From NCBI GenBank assembly GCA_945285915.1, contig CALYQL010000016.1, forward strand, positions 1 through 54,294: a stretch of DNA of 54,294 nt. The letters are read 5' to 3'. Within the stretch, counting starts at the first letter, position 1. Each line of letters begins with the position of its first letter. This document shows, piece after piece, positions 1 to 10,698 of this stretch. The notes below the pieces were generated by a model that saw nothing but the letters and a program-made list of their open reading frames with translations, was not told the DNA's origin and ran no database searches. The stretch comes from an uncultured Bartonella sp. GTDB lineage: Bacteria > Pseudomonadota > Alphaproteobacteria > Rhizobiales > Rhizobiaceae. A program made the translations under genes and the position numbers.

Positions 1-1167
<1,167 letters not shown>

Positions 1168-1171
<4 letters not shown>

Positions 1172-1842
1172 GTAAATCTATTTTCGAACCAGAGCCACAA
1201 GATACAAAGGCAGTTAAAAATCTGCATATGTCACCAACTTTGAAATTGGTTTTGGAAATGGGACCATTGGTCATATTTTTCTTTGCCAATTACAAAGGCG
1301 AATGGCTGTTGCAAAATATTGCTTTGTTCAAAAATTTTGATAAGCCGATCTTTCCTGCTACCGCCATCTTTATGGTGGCTATCGTTGTTGCCTTGGCCGT
1401 GTCTTGGCTAATTGCACGCAAAATTCCCATCATGCCACTTATATCGGGCGTCTTTGTGCTGATTTTCGGATTTCTCACGCTATGGCTGCATAACGATACA
1501 TTCATAAAAATGAAACCGACGATTATCAATTCACTGTTCGGTCTTATTTTGTTTGGTGGATTAGCCTTTAAAAAATCCTTGCTGGGATATGTGTTGGATT
1601 CCGCTTTTCAGCTTGATGAAGATGGTTGGCGGAAATTAACCTATAGATGGGCATGGTTCTTTATATTCCTTGCCGTATTGAACGAAATTGTTTGGCGCAA
1701 TTTTAGCGATGATTTCTGGACCACTTTCAAAGTATTCGGGGTCATGCCGATAACAATTGTTTTCATGATAGCGCAAATGCCACTTGTCATGAAACATGCG
1801 ACAACTACTCTCGGCGGCAAAGACAAAGAATACGATCAATAA
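1168..1842 (+). CDS. yciB: Inner-membrane septation protein A (YciB/IspZ family)
   Basis: A 224-residue integral inner-membrane protein of the YciB/IspZ family, linked to septation and cell-envelope integrity. The family core is visible: [20 protein letters not shown] near the N-terminus, then about five hydrophobic helices, with the family signatures [20 protein letters not shown] and [20 protein letters not shown] in the middle, and a polar C-tail. The length is slightly above the usual 180-200 because of a short polar N-terminal extension. It overlaps ftsY by 4 bp, so the two are co-transcribed, an arrangement seen in many Hyphomicrobiales. Confidence 0.93.
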
Positions 1843-1878
1843 ACCAACAATTCGAGCCAAATTGGTATGGAGATTGCT

Positions 1879-2640
1879 ATGAAAGTCATCCAATTTATTT
1901 GCCGAAGCGATAATTTTGGCGTGCTTCTTCACGATGAAAACACTGGTTTAACGGCGGCTATTGATGCACCTGATGCACCATCCATTGACAATGCGCTAAA
2001 AGAACATGGGTATTCGCTTGATTTCATTTTTGTAACCCATCACCATATGGATCATATTGCTGGCATAAATTTTCTAAAAAGCCAGTATGGTGCTAAAGTC
2101 ATTGGTCCGAGTGCTGAAGCTGATAAAATTATCGGAATAGATGAAGAGGTTGGTGACGGCTCGACAATTGACTTTGCCGGTCACAAAGTAAGGGTTATCA
2201 GCACCCCTGGACACACACTTGGATCTGTCTGTTTTTATTTGCCAGACGATAAGCTCGTTTTTACCGGTGACACCCTGTTTTCACTTGGGTGCGGACGCCT
2301 TTTTGAAGGAACCGCAGAAATGATGTTTTCTTCTCTAGAAAAATTGAAAGCCCTACCCGACGATACAGAAGTTTATTGCGGTCATGAATATACCAAATCC
2401 AATGCTCGCTTTGCTAAAACAATCGATCCAGATAATATTGCTTTGATAAATCGTGCCGCTGCTGTTGATCGTCTTATCGCTGTCGGGGAATCGTCCCTAC
2501 CAAGTACAATCGGGCTCGAAAAAGCTTGTAATCCATTTCTTCGTTGCAACGATCAGGCAGTCCGTCAGACACTTGCAATGAAAGATGCTTCAGATGTTGC
2601 TGTTTTTGCTGAAATTAGAAAACGCAAGGATCAATTCTAA
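1879..2640 (+). CDS. gloB: Hydroxyacylglutathione hydrolase (glyoxalase II)
   Basis: Glyoxalase II hydrolyses S-D-lactoylglutathione to D-lactate and glutathione in methylglyoxal detoxification. The binuclear metal site of the metallo-beta-lactamase fold is intact: THHHMDH, then TPGHTLGS, FTGDTLFSLGCGRLFEG and YCGHEYTKSNARF. The C-terminal substrate-binding region ends in the family-typical RKRKDQF. An upstream in-frame ATG exists at 1867, but a GGAG sits 6 bases before the ATG at 1879, so I chose 1879 (253 residues, the usual length). It follows yciB in the same direction and is followed directly by a secreted hypothetical gene. Confidence 0.95.
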   Translation: MKVIQFICRSDNFGVLLHDENTGLTAAIDAPDAPSIDNALKEHGYSLDFIFVTHHHMDHIAGINFLKSQYGAKVIGPSAEADKIIGIDEEVGDGSTIDFAGHKVRVISTPGHTLGSVCFYLPDDKLVFTGDTLFSLGCGRLFEGTAEMMFSSLEKLKALPDDTEVYCGHEYTKSNARFAKTIDPDNIALINRAAAVDRLIAVGESSLPSTIGLEKACNPFLRCNDQAVRQTLAMKDASDVAVFAEIRKRKDQF

Positions 2641-3126
2641 ATGTTTATAAAACGAATTATCATCGCCCTTTGTCTCGTCGTCTGGCCTTTAAATGCGTTT
2701 TCAGAAGAGGCTCCGAAAAAGCCCCAGAAAAATGACGAATTCTATATTTCTCCAACCAGTAATCCAAAAATTGTTGCAACTTATCCATTAAATGAAGACT
2801 TTTTGGCCAAAATGGAAGCTATCCAGAAAGATATGGCAGATGCGTCAATAACACTTTCTGAAGCTGATACTGGCAACGACAGCAGTATTGAGGGATTGAC
2901 CGCAACCCTATCCAAAAATGCCAAAATTATGGATATTTTGAAAAAAAATGCACTTGAGCCAAAAGACTATGTCGTTGGGTATTTGGCTTTGCAGGCAGCT
3001 TTAGCCGCGGCTTCTTCACTGGAAGATCAAGACGCTATTTTCGACGATAGTACAACTGTCTCAAAAGAGAATCTTGAATTTGGCAAACAATTTGCAGACC
3101 GCATTCGTAAAGTTTTAGAGCAATAA
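2641..3126 (+). CDS. Secreted hypothetical protein
   Basis: I do not recognise this 161-residue protein. It begins with a clear Sec signal peptide (MFIKRIIIALCLVVWPLNAFSEE; cleavage probably after AFS), so it should be periplasmic or secreted. The mature part is acidic, predicted helical, and lacks cysteines and recognisable catalytic motifs. The start codon abuts the gloB stop codon, so the two are almost certainly translated from one mRNA. No function can be assigned; it is likely conserved only among close relatives. Confidence 0.75.
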   Translation: MFIKRIIIALCLVVWPLNAFSEEAPKKPQKNDEFYISPTSNPKIVATYPLNEDFLAKMEAIQKDMADASITLSEADTGNDSSIEGLTATLSKNAKIMDILKKNALEPKDYVVGYLALQAALAAASSLEDQDAIFDDSTTVSKENLEFGKQFADRIRKVLEQ

Positions 3127-3284
3127 GAAATATTGCTATAACCTATTGTTTGTAATAATTTATTTTGCTTTATATTGCTATTTGAGCGGAATATTTTTGG
3201 CTTATAAACTGTGTTGAACTTATCTTATCAACATCAGATCTTGCGGTTTTCCTGTCCAAATATGACGACCTAATTGTGAATGAC

Positions 3285-3320
3285 AGAAAAATAGCGGGCA
3301 ACATTATCGTGTTACCCGCT
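3285..3320 (-). terminator. Rho-independent terminator of the parAB operon
   Basis: AGCGGGCAAC (3293-3302) and GTTACCCGCT (3311-3320) form a 10-bp stem with one mismatch and an 8-nt loop. Read on the minus strand it is followed by ATTTTT, so it terminates transcription arriving from parB, about 110 bases past the parB stop. The rest of the gene-free stretch 3127-3432, between converging genes, shows nothing else I can support. Confidence 0.7.
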
Positions 3321-3432
3321 AATGAAATGCTTTGAGCACGTTATCAATAACCATATTTTGTCAGCCAATAAATTATTTAGCCGAATATTTTAAAGTCATT
3401 GAGTAAAGATTGAACTTTTTTTCAGTCTTCAT

Positions 3433-4314
3433 CTAGCTTTGCAATCGGCGGCAAATATCATCCAATTGTTCTAACGACGAATAATGGATTTTGACGTCAC
3501 CGCCTTTTTTGCCATGTTTGATGGCCACTTTCATACCGATAACGTCGGCAAGTAGTTTCTCAAGCGACTTTGTATCAGCATCCTTTTCGGCAGGGGTACG
3601 CTTTTTCGCCTTTGGATTGGACTGCTCATTTGCCAGTGCTTCTGCTTGGCGCACTGAGAGCCCTTCCCTAATAATTCGCTCAGCAAGAGCCTGTGGGTCA
3701 TCAACTGTAATAAGGCAACGCGCATGACCAGCAGAAAGCTGGCCTTCATTGATAAATTGCTGAACCTTAGGAGGTAGCTTCAACAGTCGAAGTGTATTGG
3801 CCACATGGCTTCGGCTTTTGCCGATAACTTGTGCAAGATCCTGTTGTGTATAGTCATGCTCATCAATCAGTTGTTGATAGCCCATCCCCTCTTCTAGCGG
3901 ATTAAGATCAGAGCGTTGGACATTTTCAATAATAGCCAATTCCAGTGCTGTACGATCATCAACATCACGAACTATCACTGGTAGACTGGTTAAATTAGCG
4001 CGCTGCGCTGCTCTCCAACGACGTTCGCCAGCAATCAGCTCAAACCTGTTAGGATGATCGGAAGACGGACGCACAACGACAGGTTGAACAATTCCGTGTT
4101 CTCGTATCGATTGGGCAAGGTCATCCAATTCTGAATCGGTAAAATGCCGACGTGGGTTTTGTGGATTACGGGAAATAAACTCTATCGGTACCTGACGTTC
4201 TGACACAATCATCTCTTGTGGTTGAGATGACGGCTTGCTTACACCAAGATCAATATCTCCAATGAGTGCGGCTAATCCCCGACCTAACCGTTTTCTAGAT
4301 TGATCATCGCTCAT
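3433..4314 (-). CDS. parB: Chromosome partitioning protein ParB
   Basis: ParB is the CTP-dependent clamp that loads at parS and spreads to build the partition complex. Visible in order: N-terminal RKRLGRGLAALIGD box (ParA interaction), the ParB/Srx domain with GERRWRAAQRA and ENVQRSDLNPLEE, the helix-turn-helix around LAQVIGKSRSHVANTLRLLKLP, and a C-terminal dimerisation domain. The frame extends to 4335, but GGGAAG lies 5 bases before the ATG at 4314, giving 293 residues, as is usual. It lies 35 bp downstream of parA in the same operon, and its binding sites occur nearby (5731, 7698). Confidence 0.97.
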   Translation of the reverse strand: MSDDQSRKRLGRGLAALIGDIDLGVSKPSSQPQEMIVSERQVPIEFISRNPQNPRRHFTDSELDDLAQSIREHGIVQPVVVRPSSDHPNRFELIAGERRWRAAQRANLTSLPVIVRDVDDRTALELAIIENVQRSDLNPLEEGMGYQQLIDEHDYTQQDLAQVIGKSRSHVANTLRLLKLPPKVQQFINEGQLSAGHARCLITVDDPQALAERIIREGLSVRQAEALANEQSNPKAKKRTPAEKDADTKSLEKLLADVIGMKVAIKHGKKGGDVKIHYSSLEQLDDICRRLQS

Positions 4315-4349
4315 TTGACTTCCCTTGTTTATCAATTCATAATTATAGA

Positions 4350-5144
4350 TTAAGCGGCTCTTAAACGCCGTTCACGTTGAATAACTTCTGAAGCCAATTG
4401 CAGATAAGCTTGGCTACCAGCACATTTTAAATCATAAAGAAGTGCAGGCTTACCGAACGATGGTGCTTCAGAAATTCGAACATTGCGCGGAATAACAGTC
4501 TTATAAACCTTGTCCCCCATAAATGATCGAACATCATCGACAACCTGATTTGAAAGGTTATTACGCCCATCATACATTGTTAAAACAATGCCTTGTATTT
4601 CAAGCGTTGGGTTAAGCGAACCACGCACCTGTTTCACAGTTTCAAGCAACTGACTAAGACCTTCCAAGGCCAGAAACTCACATTGTAGTGGGACAAGAAC
4701 AGAATTGGCTGATCCCATAGCATTCAATGTCAATAAATTGAGGGATGGCGGACAATCTATCAATATATAGGTGAATTTTTCGGTCACCGACGGATCACCA
4801 CGCAACGCCTTTTGTAAGCGTGTTATACGATCCTGAGCAGGGGCTATTTCCATTTCAACACCCAGTAGATCAAGCGTAGATGGAACAACAAATAGGTTTG
4901 GAACTTCAGTTGCCAAAGCCGCATCTGTAACTGATGCTCCATTCACAAGGACATCATAAGATGATAGTGAACGATTATTACGGTCAATGCCAAGACCTGT
5001 ACTGGCGTTACCTTGTGGATCAATATCCATAACCAAAACTGTCTCGCCTATTGCTGCAAGAGCCGTTGCCAGATTGATGGCAGTTGTCGTTTTACCAACC
5101 CCACCCTTTTGGTTTGCAATGGCGATAATACGTGTTTCGCTCAT
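4350..5144 (-). CDS. parA: Chromosome partitioning ATPase ParA
   Basis: ParA is the deviant Walker-A ATPase that drives segregation of ParB-parS complexes. Motifs: QKGGVGKTTTAINLA (deviant P-loop with the signature lysine), DIDPQGNAS, and LIDCPPSLNLLTLNA (Walker B). The 264-residue length and lack of an N-terminal DNA-binding extension identify the chromosomal Soj/ParA type rather than a plasmid ParA. It lies between rsmG (7 bp upstream) and parB, the standard bacterial gidA-gidB-parA-parB order. Confidence 0.97.
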   Translation of the reverse strand: MSETRIIAIANQKGGVGKTTTAINLATALAAIGETVLVMDIDPQGNASTGLGIDRNNRSLSSYDVLVNGASVTDAALATEVPNLFVVPSTLDLLGVEMEIAPAQDRITRLQKALRGDPSVTEKFTYILIDCPPSLNLLTLNAMGSANSVLVPLQCEFLALEGLSQLLETVKQVRGSLNPTLEIQGIVLTMYDGRNNLSNQVVDDVRSFMGDKVYKTVIPRNVRISEAPSFGKPALLYDLKCAGSQAYLQLASEVIQRERRLRAA

Positions 5145-5150
5145 TTTAAT

Positions 5151-5798
5151 TCACCCTTTGCGCTGACGGACATTATTAAATTTTAAAATGACCGACTTCT
5201 TATCTATTTTGCTATTAAATTTTTCGAACTCAAAAAGCCAATCCACACGCGCTTCTTCAAGTTCGCTGGCGAAATCCTGCCCCTTTTGAAACAGAGCTGT
5301 CGTTCCTTTTTCGAACCATGGCTGACACAACTCAAACAGCTTTTTCAACGAAGCCAAGGCACGCGAACTGATAACTTGGACATTATCAATATCAAGATAA
5401 CAATCTTCTATGCGGCGTTGATATACAGTTGCAGGCAAATTCAACTCTGCGATAACGCTGCGTAAAAACGATGCCTTTTTACCATTGCTTTCAATAAGCT
5501 TTATATGGCCGTTACCATTTTGCTTTAAGAATATTGCGGTAACAATACCTGGAAAACCACCACCAGATCCTATATCGCACCAGTTACTAGCTTCCATATC
5601 CAATGGATAAACCTGTGCGCTGTCTAAAATATGCCGAGTCCATAATTGCGGCAAGGTTGCATTGGCTATCAAATTGATATGCGGTTGCCATTTTCTAACC
5701 GCTTCTTCATATTTCACCAACAGTTCCACAGTTTCACGTGAAACAGCGGGAAATATATTCTGCAGACCTTCATATTTTAAAGCTAATGTGTCGCTCAT
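5151..5798 (-). CDS. rsmG: 16S rRNA (guanine527-N7)-methyltransferase RsmG
   Basis: RsmG (GidB) uses SAM to methylate G527 of 16S rRNA; its loss is a known route to low-level streptomycin resistance. The SAM-binding glycine loop is seen as WCDIGSGGGFPGIV, preceded by WTRHILDSAQV and followed by LIESNGKKASFLR and VISSRALASLKKL, all family hallmarks. Its length of 215 residues is normal. The start ATG shares one base with the mnmG stop (TAATG). A perfect parS palindrome lies inside the coding sequence and encodes Val-Ser-Arg-Glu-Thr. Confidence 0.96.
   Translation of the reverse strand: MSDTLALKYEGLQNIFPAVSRETVELLVKYEEAVRKWQPHINLIANATLPQLWTRHILDSAQVYPLDMEASNWCDIGSGGGFPGIVTAIFLKQNGNGHIKLIESNGKKASFLRSVIAELNLPATVYQRRIEDCYLDIDNVQVISSRALASLKKLFELCQPWFEKGTTALFQKGQDFASELEEARVDWLFEFEKFNSKIDKKSVILKFNNVRQRKG
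5731..5744. promoter_or_regulatory. parS site (perfect) within rsmG
   Basis: GTTTCACGTGAAAC matches the core of the bacterial parS consensus (TGTTTCACGTGAAACA) at all 14 bases and is fully palindromic. It lies about 0.6 kb upstream of the parA start within rsmG, a location also common in other alphaproteobacteria. It should nucleate ParB loading. Confidence 0.92.
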
Positions 5799-7669
5799 TA
5801 CGCACTCTTTTTGCTTTGGTTACGCAACCGTTGAATATGCGTAATAATGAGAGACAATGCTGCAGGTGTCATTCCGTCTATCTTTTGCGCATCAGCAATA
5901 GATTTTGGTTCCCTTAGCTTTATTTTAGCTTTTAACTCATTAGATAAACCAGAGATATGATCGAAATCTAAATCATCAGGAATATGCAGTTGTTCATCTC
6001 TTTGCATATTAGCAATATCTTTAGCCTGACGATCGAGATAAACAGCATATTGTGCTTCAATTTCAATAGCTTCCGCTGTTTTTCTATCAATATTATTAAG
6101 CTCTGGCCAAATCTCAGCAAGCTGGTCTAATGACATATCAGGGTAAGCTAATAAGTCATACGCACTACGACGAACACCATCATGTTTTATTTGTATACCC
6201 TTATCGGACGCTTCATTTGGTGTCATATGAAGCGACTGACACAATTCTCGTGCTTGTGCTATCAATTGCATTTTCTCATTAAACCGCGTTAAACGATGCG
6301 AACCAACGAGATGCCATTCATCACCAAGAGAGGTTAAACGTTCGTCAGCGTTATCAGCACGCAATGACAAACGAAACTCAGCGCGAGAAGTAAACATTCT
6401 ATAAGGTTCACTAACGCCTCGCGTTATCAAGTCATCAATCATCACACCAATATAAGCCATAGAACGGCTAATAATCATTGGCTTTGTGTTTGAAGCGTAA
6501 TTTGCCGCGTTTACTCCGGCAACCAACCCTTGGGCTGCGGCTTCTTCATAACCGGTTGTTCCATTGATTTGACCAGCCAAGAATAGACCAGACAAAGCCT
6601 TTAATTCTAGACTAGCATTCAACTGACGAGGATCAACAAAATCATATTCGATTGCATAGCCAGGTTGAAGAACTGTTACGTTTTCCAATCCTTCGATAGT
6701 TTTCAAAAATGCATATTGGGCATCTTCGGGTAGGGAAGTCGACACACCATTAGGATAAACTGTGTCGTCATCTAATCCCTCCGGTTCTAAAAATATCTGA
6801 TGACCATCACGTTCGCCAAACTTTACAATCTTATCTTCAATAGATGGGCAATATCGTGGACCAATTCCCTTAATTGCGCCTGAATACATTGCTGAGCGAT
6901 GCAAATTATCCTGAATGATCTTATGCGTTTTTTCATTTGTACGTGTAACTGCACATTCTATTTGCAGTGTTTCAATTTTATCTGTCAAAAATGAAAAAGG
7001 AACAGGATCTTCATCTGCACATTGTTTTACGAGCCTATCCCAATCTATCGTTTTTTTACTCAATCGGGCAGGGGTACCTGTTTTCAAACGACCTAGTTTT
7101 ATTTGATAACTAGCCAAACGCTCACCAAGCCTATCACTTGGTTCTTCACCCATTCGTCCAGCGGGCCAAGTCTTTTCGCCGATATGAATAAGCCCGCGCA
7201 GGAATGTACCGGTCGTTAAAACAACGGCCGCAGATTTCATTTCTCCATGATTTTTTCCAACGACACCATTGACCATCCCTTCATTAACAAGGAGATCAAT
7301 AACTTCATCTTCGATAACAACAAGATTATCTTGTTCACGAATGAGGTTTTGCATCGCCAGCTTATAGAGTTTTCTATCTGCCTGTGTGCGTGGTCCTCTT
7401 ACCGCTGGACCTTTCCGTCGATTTAATAAGCGAAACTGTATTCCTGCTTGATCGGCAGCGCGCCCCATCAATCCGTCAAGAGCGTCGACCTCTCGAACAA
7501 GATGACCTTTACCGAGACCACCAATCGCAGGATTGCATGACATTGTACCAATTGTCGAAAAATGATTTGTGACGAGTGCCGTACGTGCGCCAGTGCGCGC
7601 TGAGGCAGATGCCGCTTCACAACCAGCATGTCCGCCACCAACAACGATAACATCAAATTTATCTAACAA
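5798..7669 (-). CDS. mnmG: tRNA uridine-5-carboxymethylaminomethyl modification enzyme MnmG (GidA)
   Basis: MnmG is the FAD-dependent partner of MnmE in forming cmnm5U34 in the wobble position of several tRNAs. The FAD Rossmann motif [16 protein letters not shown] opens the protein; [21 protein letters not shown], the [10 protein letters not shown] box and the C-terminal helical domain (VEPxxP-type tail region) follow. The frame is open to 7720, but the upstream codons include the parS palindrome and no usable ribosome site; a TTG at 7669 with TGGA a few bases ahead gives 623 residues and the expected distance to the FAD motif. The start is therefore my choice, not certain. mnmE lies immediately upstream. 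Confidence 0.95.
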   Translation of the reverse strand: MLDKFDVIVVGGGHAGCEAASASARTGARTALVTNHFSTIGTMSCNPAIGGLGKGHLVREVDALDGLMGRAADQAGIQFRLLNRRKGPAVRGPRTQADRKLYKLAMQNLIREQDNLVVIEDEVIDLLVNEGMVNGVVGKNHGEMKSAAVVLTTGTFLRGLIHIGEKTWPAGRMGEEPSDRLGERLASYQIKLGRLKTGTPARLSKKTIDWDRLVKQCADEDPVPFSFLTDKIETLQIECAVTRTNEKTHKIIQDNLHRSAMYSGAIKGIGPRYCPSIEDKIVKFGERDGHQIFLEPEGLDDDTVYPNGVSTSLPEDAQYAFLKTIEGLENVTVLQPGYAIEYDFVDPRQLNASLELKALSGLFLAGQINGTTGYEEAAAQGLVAGVNAANYASNTKPMIISRSMAYIGVMIDDLITRGVSEPYRMFTSRAEFRLSLRADNADERLTSLGDEWHLVGSHRLTRFNEKMQLIAQARELCQSLHMTPNEASDKGIQIKHDGVRRSAYDLLAYPDMSLDQLAEIWPELNNIDRKTAEAIEIEAQYAVYLDRQAKDIANMQRDEQLHIPDDLDFDHISGLSNELKAKIKLREPKSIADAQKIDGMTPAALSLIITHIQRLRNQSKKSA

Positions 7670-7697
7670 TTTTATTCCAGCCGTCACTTCTGTACCC

Positions 7698-7711
7698 GTT
7701 TCACGTGAAAC
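7698..7711. promoter_or_regulatory. parS site (perfect) at the 5' end of mnmG
   Basis: A second perfect 14-bp parS core, GTTTCACGTGAAAC, lies just upstream of the preferred mnmG start. If mnmG began at the TTG at 7720 it would encode Val-Ser-Arg-Glu-Thr, as the site in rsmG does. Confidence 0.9.
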
Positions 7712-7787
7712 ATGGACCAATTACCATTTATTACAGGAATCAAGTTTGCTTCATTAAGCAATATAGTTAGTCTTTAACACACTGATT

Positions 7788-7801
7788 GTTTCACGTGAAT
7801 C
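7788..7801. promoter_or_regulatory. Near-consensus parS site
   Basis: GTTTCACGTGAATC matches the parS core at 13 of 14 positions. It is the first of two identical copies in the short gap between mnmE and mnmG; flanking bases are also identical, making a 21-bp exact direct repeat (7787-7807 and 7834-7854). Confidence 0.7.
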
Positions 7802-7834
7802 ATTATTCAAGTCAATTCACTGAAAAAGACAAAT

Positions 7835-7848
7835 GTTTCACGTGAATC
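7835..7848. promoter_or_regulatory. Near-consensus parS site (second copy)
   Basis: This is an identical copy of the 7788 site (GTTTCACGTGAATC), 47 bp further on, ending next to the mnmE stop codon at 7850-7852. The same single deviation from parS in both copies points to local duplication. Confidence 0.7.
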
Positions 7849-7849
7849 A

Positions 7850-9160
7850 TTATTTTCCGACGCAAAATTGCGAAAATATGACATCAAGAATATCTTCAAC
7901 ATCAATATCACCAGTAATACGACCCAACATATCACTTGCTCTACGCAAATGTTCTGCCCTAAGTGTCAAATCAAGATCTTTTAACATCAAGGCAGAATCT
8001 ATTTCACTGATTGTTTCTTCTAAAAGATCAAACTGGCGTTTTCTCGCTGGTACCAAGTCGCCTAGTGACTCTGAAAAACTACTACAAAAATCAATCAGCT
8101 TATTCAGAAACTTTTCAAATCCTTCACCAGTCTCGGCCGAAAACTGAATTGGCCATCTGCTATCATCACCGCTAACGAGATCAACTTTATTTCCGAGACG
8201 CCATATCTCGGCTTTATTTTCCGCTGGCAGCGTTATCTCTACCGGTGAACTCATATCCTCAATATGGAGAATAAGATCAGCTTCTTGCAACCTCTTCAAT
8301 GCGGTATCAATACCAATCTTTTCCACTTTATTAGCCGTCTCACGAATACCTGCAGTATCCGTAACCAACACCGGTAAGCCAGCCAATATCAATCGAATTT
8401 CCAAGGCATCACGGGTTGTTCCTTCTTCATCGGTAACAATTGCGACATCTCTTCCTGCTAACCTATTGATTATACTAGACTTTCCAGAATTTGGCGCTCC
8501 AGCAATAACAATTTTAATACCATCACGCATCGCCTGCGCACGATATCCATCGGCAACATGTTTCTTTATAGCTAAATTTAACAGCTTTAATTTATCCCAT
8601 ATTCGATCAGAGACAGAATCGGGAATATCCTGTTCTTCAACAAAGTCCAATTCCGCCTCTATCATTGCTCTTGCTTGAAGCAATTCTTGGCGCCATTCTC
8701 GATAAAGTTCTGCTAGCGCACCACTGGCACCCATAACAGCCAGCCGACGTTGACTTTCTGTTTCAGCGTCAATGAGGTCAGCGAGACCTTCTGCCTCTGT
8801 TAAATCCAATTTACCGTTCGCAAATGCACGTTTGGAAAATTCCCCAGCTTCAGCAATTCGACAATTTTCAAATTTTGATAATTCATTCAAAAAACGCGCA
8901 ACAACTGCCTTACCGCCATGCAGATGAAATTCTACACAGTCTTCACCAGTAAAACTGTTTGGTGCCGGAAAAAATACCGTTAATGCGGAATCCAGAAATT
9001 CATGTTCTAGAGAATGAAGTAGTCCATATGCCATCATACGGGCAGGGGGCACTTTGCCACGAATGCTTTTGATAATGTTCTGAACTTGATTACCGGATAC
9101 GCGTATCACCGCGACACCACTTGGAAGTTTCCCACTAGAAAGGGCAAATATCGTATCCAA
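7850..9160 (-). CDS. mnmE: tRNA modification GTPase MnmE
   Basis: MnmE is the GTPase that with MnmG modifies U34 of tRNAs. Domains: N-terminal tetrahydrofolate-binding domain beginning DTIFALSSGKLPSGVAVIRVSG, a helical domain, and an inserted G domain with GAPNSGKSSIINRL, DTAGIRET and NKVDL. The C-terminal CxGK signature is seen as FCVGK, with the catalytic-site cysteine intact. The frame runs to 9190, but AAGGAG sits 6 bases before the TTG at 9160, and family members begin right there, so I take a TTG start (436 residues). It lies upstream of mnmG across a parS-containing gap. Confidence 0.96.
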   Translation of the reverse strand: MDTIFALSSGKLPSGVAVIRVSGNQVQNIIKSIRGKVPPARMMAYGLLHSLEHEFLDSALTVFFPAPNSFTGEDCVEFHLHGGKAVVARFLNELSKFENCRIAEAGEFSKRAFANGKLDLTEAEGLADLIDAETESQRRLAVMGASGALAELYREWRQELLQARAMIEAELDFVEEQDIPDSVSDRIWDKLKLLNLAIKKHVADGYRAQAMRDGIKIVIAGAPNSGKSSIINRLAGRDVAIVTDEEGTTRDALEIRLILAGLPVLVTDTAGIRETANKVEKIGIDTALKRLQEADLILHIEDMSSPVEITLPAENKAEIWRLGNKVDLVSGDDSRWPIQFSAETGEGFEKFLNKLIDFCSSFSESLGDLVPARKRQFDLLEETISEIDSALMLKDLDLTLRAEHLRRASDMLGRITGDIDVEDILDVIFSQFCVGK

Positions 9161-9224
9161 TTCTATCTCCTTCCTCGCACCACCGCGCAACTCTACTAAC
9201 TAAGAAGCCGAACCACTTTTCCCA

Positions 9225-9266
9225 ATATAAAAGAAAATCCGCCCGATTTTTTTACCGGACGGATTT
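9225..9266 (-). terminator. Rho-independent terminator downstream of rho
   Basis: On the minus strand AAATCCGTCCG (9256-9266) pairs with CGGGCGGATTT (9235-9245) across an A-rich loop, with one G·U/mismatch pair, and is followed by TTTCTTTT. It ends transcription of rho about 26 bases past its stop codon and separates it from mnmE. Confidence 0.75.
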
Positions 9267-9291
9267 AATCATGCAAACCGATATAATTATA

Positions 9292-10566
9292 TCAAGTGTT
9301 CATTGAGTCGAAAAATTCACCATTGGTTTTGGTCTGTTTCAATTTATCGATCAAAAACTCTATTGCATCCGTTGTTCCCATAGGCGCAAGAATTCTGCGT
9401 AAAACAAATATCTTCTGCAGATCTTGGCGTGATACCAACAAGTCTTCCTTACGTGTACCAGATTTCAAAATATCCATTGCAGGGAATATACGCTTATCTG
9501 CAACTTTACGATCGAGTACGATTTCCGAGTTACCTGTACCCTTGAATTCTTCGAAAATCACTTCATCCATACGACTACCAGTATCAATCAATGCTGTAGC
9601 AATAATGGTTAGTGATCCGCCTTCTTCAATATTACGGGCAGCACCAAAAAATCTTTTTGGACGCTGTAAAGCATTTGCATCAACACCACCTGTTAAAACT
9701 TTACCGGATGATGGCACAACCGTATTATAGGCACGGCCAAGACGGGTAATTGAATCCAGAAGAATAACAACATCGCGGCCATGTTCAACGAGTCGCTTAG
9801 CCTTTTCGATAACCATTTCTGCAACCTGTACGTGACGGGAAGCCGGTTCATCGAATGTTGAAGACACAACTTCGCCCTTCACGGAACGCTGCATATCAGT
9901 CACTTCTTCAGGACGTTCATCAATTAATAGGACAATTAAAAAACATTCCGGATGATTGGCTGTAATCGAATGGGCGATGTTTTGTAATAAAACTGTTTTA
10001 CCGGTTCTTGGCGGCGCAACGATCAAGCCACGTTGTCCCTTACCCAAAGGAGAAACCAGATCGATCACACGTGCCGACATATCTTTACCTGTCGGGTCTT
10101 CCAGTTCCATTCTCAAACGTTCATTTGGATAAAGAGGAGTCAAATTATCAAAATGGATTTTATGACGGATCTTTTCCGGATCTTCAAAATTGATTGTATT
10201 GATTTTCAGCAGAGCGAAATACCGCTCGCCTTCTTTAGGACTACGAATAGGACCTTCAACAGTATCGCCGGTTTTAAGTGAGAAACGACGAATTTGAGAT
10301 GGTGATAGATAGATATCGTCTGGACCTGGAAGATAATTTGCATCTGCCGAACGTAAAAATCCAAACCCATCGAGAAGAACTTCTACGACACCTTCACCGA
10401 TAATTTCGACATCTTGAAGGGCCAATTTTTTAAGAATAGCAAACATCAGTTCTTGCTTACGCATCAAGGAAGCGTTTTCAACTTCCAATGATTCCGCAAA
10501 AGCGACAAGTTCAACGGGTGTTTTGCTCTTAAGCTCTTGTAATTTCATCTGTTGCATTTCTTGCAT
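9292..10566 (-). CDS. rho: Transcription termination factor Rho
   Basis: Rho is the hexameric RNA-dependent ATPase helicase that terminates transcription. Seen in order: N-terminal [20 protein letters not shown] helix bundle, the cold-shock-type RNA-binding domain with [21 protein letters not shown]-loop [16 protein letters not shown], Walker [17 protein letters not shown], the Q-loop region and [20 protein letters not shown] C-terminus. 424 residues is the usual length; a shorter start (MKLQEL, residue 7) is possible. The adjacency of rho to the heme genes hemJ and hemE is typical for the Hyphomicrobiales. Confidence 0.97.
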   Translation of the reverse strand: MQEMQQMKLQELKSKTPVELVAFAESLEVENASLMRKQELMFAILKKLALQDVEIIGEGVVEVLLDGFGFLRSADANYLPGPDDIYLSPSQIRRFSLKTGDTVEGPIRSPKEGERYFALLKINTINFEDPEKIRHKIHFDNLTPLYPNERLRMELEDPTGKDMSARVIDLVSPLGKGQRGLIVAPPRTGKTVLLQNIAHSITANHPECFLIVLLIDERPEEVTDMQRSVKGEVVSSTFDEPASRHVQVAEMVIEKAKRLVEHGRDVVILLDSITRLGRAYNTVVPSSGKVLTGGVDANALQRPKRFFGAARNIEEGGSLTIIATALIDTGSRMDEVIFEEFKGTGNSEIVLDRKVADKRIFPAMDILKSGTRKEDLLVSRQDLQKIFVLRRILAPMGTTDAIEFLIDKLKQTKTNGEFFDSMNT

Positions 10567-10698
10567 AAATATCTGCTCTTATTGTAGATGGAGAGCCATT
10601 TTCCAATTAATTGTTCCAATTTTTGGAAGCATGGAAAATAGAAAAAGAAAATTTCTTATCTGTTATCCCTCAATTTTTGATAAATCAAGTTGTTTTCA

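Noticed and set aside
10063..10075. CACGTG core inside rho as a further parS
   Set aside because: The flanks do not match GTTT/AAAC beyond the 6-bp core; similarly for the cores near 26362, 35353 and 40455.
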